From contig NC_084805.1 of the NCBI RefSeq assembly GCF_963583255.1, positions 11,400,827 through 11,464,826 of the forward strand: a stretch of DNA of 64,000 nt, given 5' to 3'. A program made the position numbers and the translations under genes. This document shows, piece by piece, positions 59,272-64,000 of the stretch. The notes beneath the pieces are model-generated. The model did no database searches and was not told where the DNA came from. It saw only the letters and a list, made by a program, of their open reading frames with translations. The DNA is from Pyrus communis. Lineage: Eukaryota > Streptophyta > Magnoliopsida > Rosales > Rosaceae. The number at the start of each line of letters is the position of its first letter. Within the stretch, counting starts at the first letter, position 1.

Positions 59272-60053
59272 GAGTGAAAATAAGTGAGAATGGACTCACA
59301 AGTGTGATTGTTGATGAAAGGGCCCAAAAAGTTTGAATATGGCCCTAAGTGTTGTGACTTCCCCTTGGGTGTTCAAAGTTAACTTCTGCGTTCTAAAGGG
59401 AATTCTAAGTGCCTAATTCAATACTTTGCTCACTATTGCTTTAAGAACGTTTGTGTACTCTACCTTTCTTTGTTAAACCATTACCCTTAGCCCCGTTACC
59501 TCCCTCAACTTCTATCCTGAGTGTTATGTGTTTCAATTTGCGGAGTTTGAAATTGATATGAGCTTATGGAATCACTGGTTCTCATTCTAAGTAGTAGCAT
59601 TCCATTCATGAGATCATACCTAAACATGCTTATTAACTCCAGAAATTGCTCTCTTTATGATACATATATGTGAGTGTTCGTTTTCATGTTTACATCAATC
59701 TTCTCACATATGACTAGATTAGGGTGTGTAGTTAGAAATTCTGAGTGAAAATCGAGTGCATATCTTGTAAGGAATTGAGCAAATTCTCTAAGGCATGTTA
59801 CTACATTCAAAACATGGTTTTAAATGCTTAATTGTGAACTAGTATATGGTGACTATGATTAAGAATGTACTTAAGTGTGAAGATGACTAAAAATCTGTGA
59901 GAATGATGATTTTTAACATGTCATGTGCATTGGAAATCCCTAAGACGGTTGTTGGAAGGTTTAGGTTGTGTTTTACGTGTTTAGTGTCGTTTTGTTTATT
60001 TGTTTTTATTCTGTTTTGCTCGAGGACTAGCAAAAGCTAAGTGTGGGGGTATT
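58191..60053 (+). other. Non-coding 3' interior of the Athila-type element
   Basis: No coding sequence was seen. The phrase ACATTGAGGACAATGTTTG with TTAAGTGTGGGGGGG lies at 58309-58345. A second AAGTGTGGGGGAAGGG lies near 59150. The third, GCTAAGTGTGGGGGTATT, directly precedes the LTR at 60054 and is the working polypurine tract by position. A run of about 34 A residues (59217-59250) is followed by GAAAA repeats. Confidence 0.6.
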
Positions 60054-62293
60054 TGATAGGAGCATATTCATGCGACTTAAATGGCTTGTTCTCGTACATT
60101 TACGTTATGTTTCTTTAGTTATTTTAGTTCTTTATGCTTCTTTTGTGTGTTTTCAGGTTCTAAGGGCTTAGGGAGCAAGAAAGTGCATTTTGAGGCCATT
60201 TGGAGCATTTTTGGGCATGGATTGGATAGCTTATCCATGGAGCCAAAGTTTGGACGAATTTGAAGGCCTTATTTTCACTTTGGACATAAAACAAAGGGCC
60301 TAGCCCATTCTCTCTTATTCTATCCCTTATAGCCATGCAAAGAACCATCCATTCCATCAAAAACAATCCATCAATTCACATGCAAAACCACCATTAACAT
60401 ACATGCACCCAAACAAAGCCAACCTAGCTAACCCTACATGCATTATTTATTAGCATCTTTACAAGACATTATCATTGCATAACATTCCACTTCCACCTCT
60501 TTCCAACCTAATTCACATGCATATCAACCCTACATACATTAATTAGTCATTCTTTTCATATTACACTCAAATGCATTCACATGCATTTCAAGAAGCAAAA
60601 CAACATTGTGCCGTGAGCTTCCCTTGCATTTTCAGCTTTCCTCCTTGCATTCACATGCATAACCAACCTAGTGTCACTCCCATTCATTCCCTTTAATTAT
60701 TTAGCCATTATCATACATTTATTCTCCCATAAACAACCCAACAATGCCGTGAGTTCCCACTCCCATTTCCAACTTTCCATAACTTTTCCTAGTTGTTTTA
60801 TTACATACATTCCCCCTTCATTATTCCAAACACATGCACCCATAATCATTCATCCCCTCCTAGCTGCAATATTCCCTCTTTTGTTCCCCCATTTCACCTA
60901 TAAATAAGCATCCAACACTCCTCAAAATTCATTCACTCTTCCATACACATTTTCAGTTACAAACACTTCCATTTTCTGTGCAGTTTTTCTCCTTCATTGC
61001 AGCCACTATCCAACCACTTCCCATCCCTCCAAAACACTTCACATAATCCCCAAAGCTCACCTTAGACCTTGTGCTACAACAACGAGGAAGAAAAGAGTGC
61101 TTAAACGTTCATACAATTCAAGTTTGAGTTGTTGGAATGTTTAGGTGTTTCTTTGATTTCAAAGTTTAAATTTAATTCTCTTTGTTTTGTACGTATGAGA
61201 AGGGAAGAGAAGAGTGCCTAAACGTTCATACAATTCACGTTTGAGTTGTTGGAATGTTTAGGTGTTTCTTTGATTTCAAAGTTATGAGGAACTAAACCCC
61301 CTTTAGCTAGGGGGTGATTCGAAACTATGTTTATATTTGCATTTTGAATTGATTACGTTTGGTTGGAATTTCATAAGTTGTGGATTCAATTCGTTTAACT
61401 GTTTGATTGATAACTTATTTATGTATGTTCATTGAGATTGCAAGCTTAATTTTCATGCATAAATATGACGCTAGAATATAAGTGAATTTCACCTAATCGT
61501 TATGAACTTATATTCACAAGTAGTAGAGGTTGCTTATAAACAATCGCGTTAAACGAATTCTTGGCATAAGTTTCATGCGTATTCCATAGTAACGAATGCC
61601 TCGTCGATGTTTATGATTTCCGTTGAACTTAATGATCTTGGTTAAATGTCTCTATCATGCGTATTCCATAGTTAGGGACTTTGATTAAGAATAATTTGGT
61701 TGTAATGCGTATTCCATTCAATCCAACGAATTTAGGGAAATCTGAAAGTTAATCTAAGCGGATCTAATTAACTTGGAGCATTGAGTTTCACAACTTATCG
61801 AAAGACCAACTGAGAATCAATTTTGTTTGCAAGTGTAACATGTGTGGAGAAGAACCCCTTGGCTATTCCATCATCCATATTTTTATCACATTCATATTTA
61901 CATTTTGCCTTTAATTATATTCTGTCTTTTTAATTTAATATCGTCCAACCACAATTCCCCCCCTATTTTGTTAAGTCTTAATCATTCGTATTTGTTTTAT
62001 TTTTGTATCTTTAAGCTTTTGGAGTCATAAACAATTGCAAATTCGTCTAAATCAAGTTCTAGCTTCTATTTGAGTCAATTTGATTGTTTTAGACAATTTG
62101 AGTTTTTCAAAGCCATTCTGAGTCATAGTAGTCTTGTTAAGAGTATTTTAATTTAGTTTTTATGTTTTTAAGTCAATTTAGAAGGTTTTAGCAAGCCCTC
62201 CTAATCCCCGGTCTAGAACGATCCCTCACTTATCCATTCTACTACAATTGTCAAACGAGGGTTTAATTTGAGTGTCAAGTAATTCTCGCATCA
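60054..62293 (+). repeat. Right LTR of the Athila-type element
   Basis: 2240 bp from TGATAGGAGCATATTC to AATTCTCGCATCA. It aligns with the reverse complement of 35753-37812. A 117-bp tandem duplication begins at 61093 and 61210 (AAGAGTGC-TTAAACGTTC and CCTAAACGTTC). The last part matches 54580-54933, though less closely than the two fold-back arms match each other. Confidence 0.85.
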
Positions 62294-62344
62294 AATTTTG
62301 CAAAATTTGATGCAAGAATTACTTGACACTCAAATTAAACCCTC
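62257..62344. repeat. 44-bp-arm palindrome joining two Athila-type elements
   Basis: The left arm 62257-62300 ends CATCAAATTTTG and the right arm 62301-62344 begins CAAAATTTGATG. There is no spacer and one mismatch (CTCGCATCA versus CTTGCATCA). The arms consist of the LTR end plus the first bases of the interior (AATTTTG) found at 54934. The right arm runs directly into the polypurine tract of the minus-strand neighbour, so nearly all of that neighbour's LTR is missing. Confidence 0.9.
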
Positions 62345-64000
62345 CCCCCACACTTAAATCAAACCTTGTCCTCAATGTTTTAAGCAGAAAGTCACAACAG
62401 AGCAAGCAAATAAACAAATACGAGAAAGAAAGCAAAGTAAGGCAGTAAAGAAAAAGAAAGGAATAAAAATAAGTCTCTTAAAGGGGTTTTCCAAGTTCTT
62501 CTCTATTCGGATGCATGGGTTGCCTCCCAAGTAGCGCTTTCTTTTACGTCTTGCAGCCGGACGGTACCTCCGTTTAAGCTTGACTAGGTTCCACGGCATG
62601 GAGGGGTACCTCCTCCACGACATGCTCCTCAAACATCTCGTAATAGGGCTTCAATCGATGCCCATTCACTTTGAATTCTTGCTGCGTCCTTGAACTTTTG
62701 ATTTGCACTGCACCATGAGGGAAAACATTAGTAACAACAAACGGGCCAATCCATTTAGAACGCAACTTACCAGGAAACAACCGTAGGCGAGAGTTGAAAA
62801 GTAACACTTTCTGCCCAACTGTGAAGGTCTTGGTTCGAATCATTTTATCATGGAATGCTTTGGTCTTGGTTTTGTACATCCGGGCATTCTCATAGGCTTC
62901 ATTCCGAATCTCCTCAAGTTCATTCAATTGGAGCTTCCTATGAACTCCCGCTGCATCTATGTCCATGTTGAAAATCTTCACGGCCCAATGTGCCTTGTGC
63001 TCTAACTCTACGGGCAAATGACATGGCTTACCACAGACGAGCCGAAAAGGTGACATCCCAATGGGTGTTTTGTATGCCGTACGATATGCCCACAGTGCAT
63101 CATCTAAACGTAAGCTCCAATCCCTCCTTGTTGGTCCAACGGTCTTCTCCAAAATTTGTTTGATTTCTCGGTTAGACACCTCCGCTTGGCCATTTGTTTG
63201 AGGATGGTAAGGTGTGGAGACCTTATGGTTGACATGGTACTTTCTTAGCAACGCCTCAATGGTCCGATTGCAAAAGTGAGACCCTCCATCACTTATGATT
63301 ACTCTCGGCATTCCAAACCTAGCAAAAATGTTAGTTTTCACGAAATCTGCAACCACCTTAGAATCGTTAGTACGGGTGGCTTTTGCTTCCACCCATTTAG
63401 AAACATAATCAACGGCTAGCAAGATATAAGTGAAACCATAAGATGGAGGGAAAGGGCCCATGAAATCAATGCCCCAAACATCAAAAATTTCAACATTAAA
63501 GACAGGGGTTTGCGGCATTTGGTCCTTGGTACCTATGTTACCCATTCGTTGGCAACGATCACAAGACATACAAAAGGTTCTAGCATCCCTAAATATAGTC
63601 GGCCAATAAAAACCACACTCTAAAACCTTGAGGGCAGTGCGTTGTGTGCCAAAATGACCACCACATGCATATGTGTGACAAAAGCTTAGAATTGAGTGAA
63701 ATTCAGAATCATGCACACATCTACGTACAATTTGATCTGAGCAATACTTCCACAAATAAGGGTCATCCCAAACATAGAAACGTGCATCATTTTTAAGCTT
63801 ATCACGTTGGTGCTTGTTTAGTTCATTTGGAATTTGTTTAGCCACCAAGTAATTCACTAAATCTGCATACCATGGTTCACTTACCTCAATGGAAAGCAGC
63901 TGCTCATCGGGAAAAGTTTCAGGGATAGGTACGGCATGTTCATGCTCCTCGTGGATCATTCGGCTTAAATGGTCAGCCACTACATTCTCGCTTCCTTTCT
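62345..64000 (-). mobile_element. Athila-type element with intact integrase, running off the window
   Basis: On the minus strand the integrase frame is followed by about 230 bases of untranslated sequence and then ACATTGAGGACAAGGTTTG and AAGTGTGGGGGG at 62345-62375, the same 3' signature seen at 58309. No env-like ORF lies between integrase and the tract. The 5' part lies beyond the right edge. Confidence 0.8.
62574..64000 (-). CDS. Pol polyprotein C-terminal part: end of RNase H and complete integrase (partial at window edge)
   Basis: The frame is open from the window edge to a stop at 62574-62576. It enters with [12 protein letters not shown], the end of the RNase H/linker. Counting from MADHLSRM, the zinc-binding pairs are H102/H109 and C140/C143 ([18 protein letters not shown]). 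The catalytic triad is D172 (WGIDFMGPF), D231 (IISDGGSHF) and E267 ([13 protein letters not shown]). A GPY/F-type module [14 protein letters not shown] is near 415, and there is a short tail to HAVEPSQA. All key residues are present. It inserts retrotransposon cDNA into the nucleus genome. There are no stops or frameshifts in over 470 codons, unlike every other pol in the window, so this copy is likely young. Confidence 0.9.
   Translation of the reverse strand, partial: KGSENVVADHLSRMIHEEHEHAVPIPETFPDEQLLSIEVSEPWYADLVNYLVAKQIPNELNKHQRDKLKNDARFYVWDDPYLWKYCSDQIVRRCVHDSEFHSILSFCHTYACGGHFGTQRTALKVLECGFYWPTIFRDARTFCMSCDRCQRMGNIGTKDQMPQTPVFNVEIFDVWGIDFMGPFPPSYGFTYILLAVDYVSKWVEAKATRTNDSKVVADFVKTNIFARFGMPRVIISDGGSHFCNRTIEALLRKYHVNHKVSTPYHPQTNGQAEVSNREIKQILEKTVGPTRRDWSLRLDDALWAYRTAYKTPIGMSPFRLVCGKPCHLPVELEHKAHWAVKIFNMDIDAAGVHRKLQLNELEEIRNEAYENARMYKTKTKAFHDKMIRTKTFTVGQKVLLFNSRLRLFPGKLRSKWIGPFVVTNVFPHGAVQIKSSRTQQEFKVNGHRLKPYYEMFEEHVVEEVPLHAVEPSQA

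Larger units (their letters stand above)
54142..62293 (+). mobile_element. Pol-less Athila-type LTR element with fold-back ends
   Basis: Plus-strand marks in order: an LTR end at 54933, the Athila primer site, a gag-derived ORF, an antisense ORF, repeated AAGTGTGGGGG tracts, and a 2240-bp LTR (60054-62293). No RT, RNase H or integrase was found in 8 kb. The left LTR is represented only by its last 354 bp, preceded by an inverted copy of the same 354 bp. The right LTR runs into another inverted copy. It is related to the solo LTR at 35753-37812. No right target duplication can be stated because the right end joins another Athila-type sequence. The boundary logic is partly inference. Confidence 0.75.

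Noticed and set aside
59112..59327. Minus-strand frame with a long F run
   Set aside because: It is created by the A34 homopolymer and GAAAA repeats.
1..64000. tRNA, rRNA, snoRNA or microRNA genes
   Set aside because: The only tRNA-like boxes belong to the two SINEs; no cloverleaf with CCA-type acceptor pairing or rRNA motif was seen. Hairpins found are transposon ends.

Overview
The window looks like transposon-dense nuclear DNA from a dicot plant. It is AT-rich, full of LTR retrotransposons of the classic plant lineages (Tat, Tekay/Del chromovirus, Athila, copia), and carries tRNA-derived SINEs, small TIR elements and fragments of two plant host genes (a plant-mobile-domain protein and an acid lipase). 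The family mix reminded me of Rosaceae (apple/pear type) genomes, but that is an impression and not a demonstration. I see no intact host gene, tRNA, rRNA or CRISPR array. The biology here is insertion, nesting, deletion and fold-back of retroelements, and target-site duplications (TSDs) let much of the insertion order be read.

Layout. 1-3690: AT-rich DNA, a possible old LTR, then a candidate 5' leader of a plant-mobile-domain (PMD/MAIN-like) gene. 3692-4093 and 18473-18717: two halves of that PMD-like pseudogene, split by a minus-strand Tat-type Ty3 element (4094-18472, TSD TACCC). The right LTR of the Tat element is itself split by a minus-strand Tekay chromovirus (12606-18169, TSD TCAGC/TTAGC). 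18718-25443 and 40904-42600: remains of an older LTR element or elements, with diverged direct repeats, a large solo LTR (19780-21554), a TIR element (23818-24703) and Tat-type gag sequence. Inserted there is a second minus-strand Tekay chromovirus (25444-40903). It in turn received a solo LTR (25710-26978, TSD GTAAT), a plus-strand copia element (27381-32393, TSD CCCAA) and an Athila-type solo LTR (35753-37812).

42680-46010: two truncated Tekay-type LTR remnants. 46414-47979: a 1.57-kb short LTR element with one small ORF. 48728-48916: a MITE. 49447-51630: a complete Tekay-type solo LTR (TSD TGAAG) with a cluster of GGAATATTCC dyads. 51683-51855 and 52121-52288: two SINEs in opposite orientation. 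52692-53863: an exon-by-exon recognisable acid (TAG) lipase pseudogene on the minus strand, cut off on its 5' side by the next element.

54142-62293 is the most unusual part. It is a plus-strand, pol-less Athila-type element. It begins with a 354-bp inverted repeat of its own LTR end (one mismatch seen by eye) and has an open 369-codon gag-derived ORF. It also has an antisense 223-codon coiled-coil ORF next to a G-box/TATA-rich block, and three copies of a polypurine-tract-like motif. It ends in another LTR-end palindrome. That palindrome joins it to a minus-strand Athila-type element whose integrase frame (62574 to the window edge) is uninterrupted. A plausible reading is a non-autonomous element beside a relative with an intact integrase, in a fold-back arrangement that could produce double-stranded RNA.

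All divergence counts and boundaries were made by eye.
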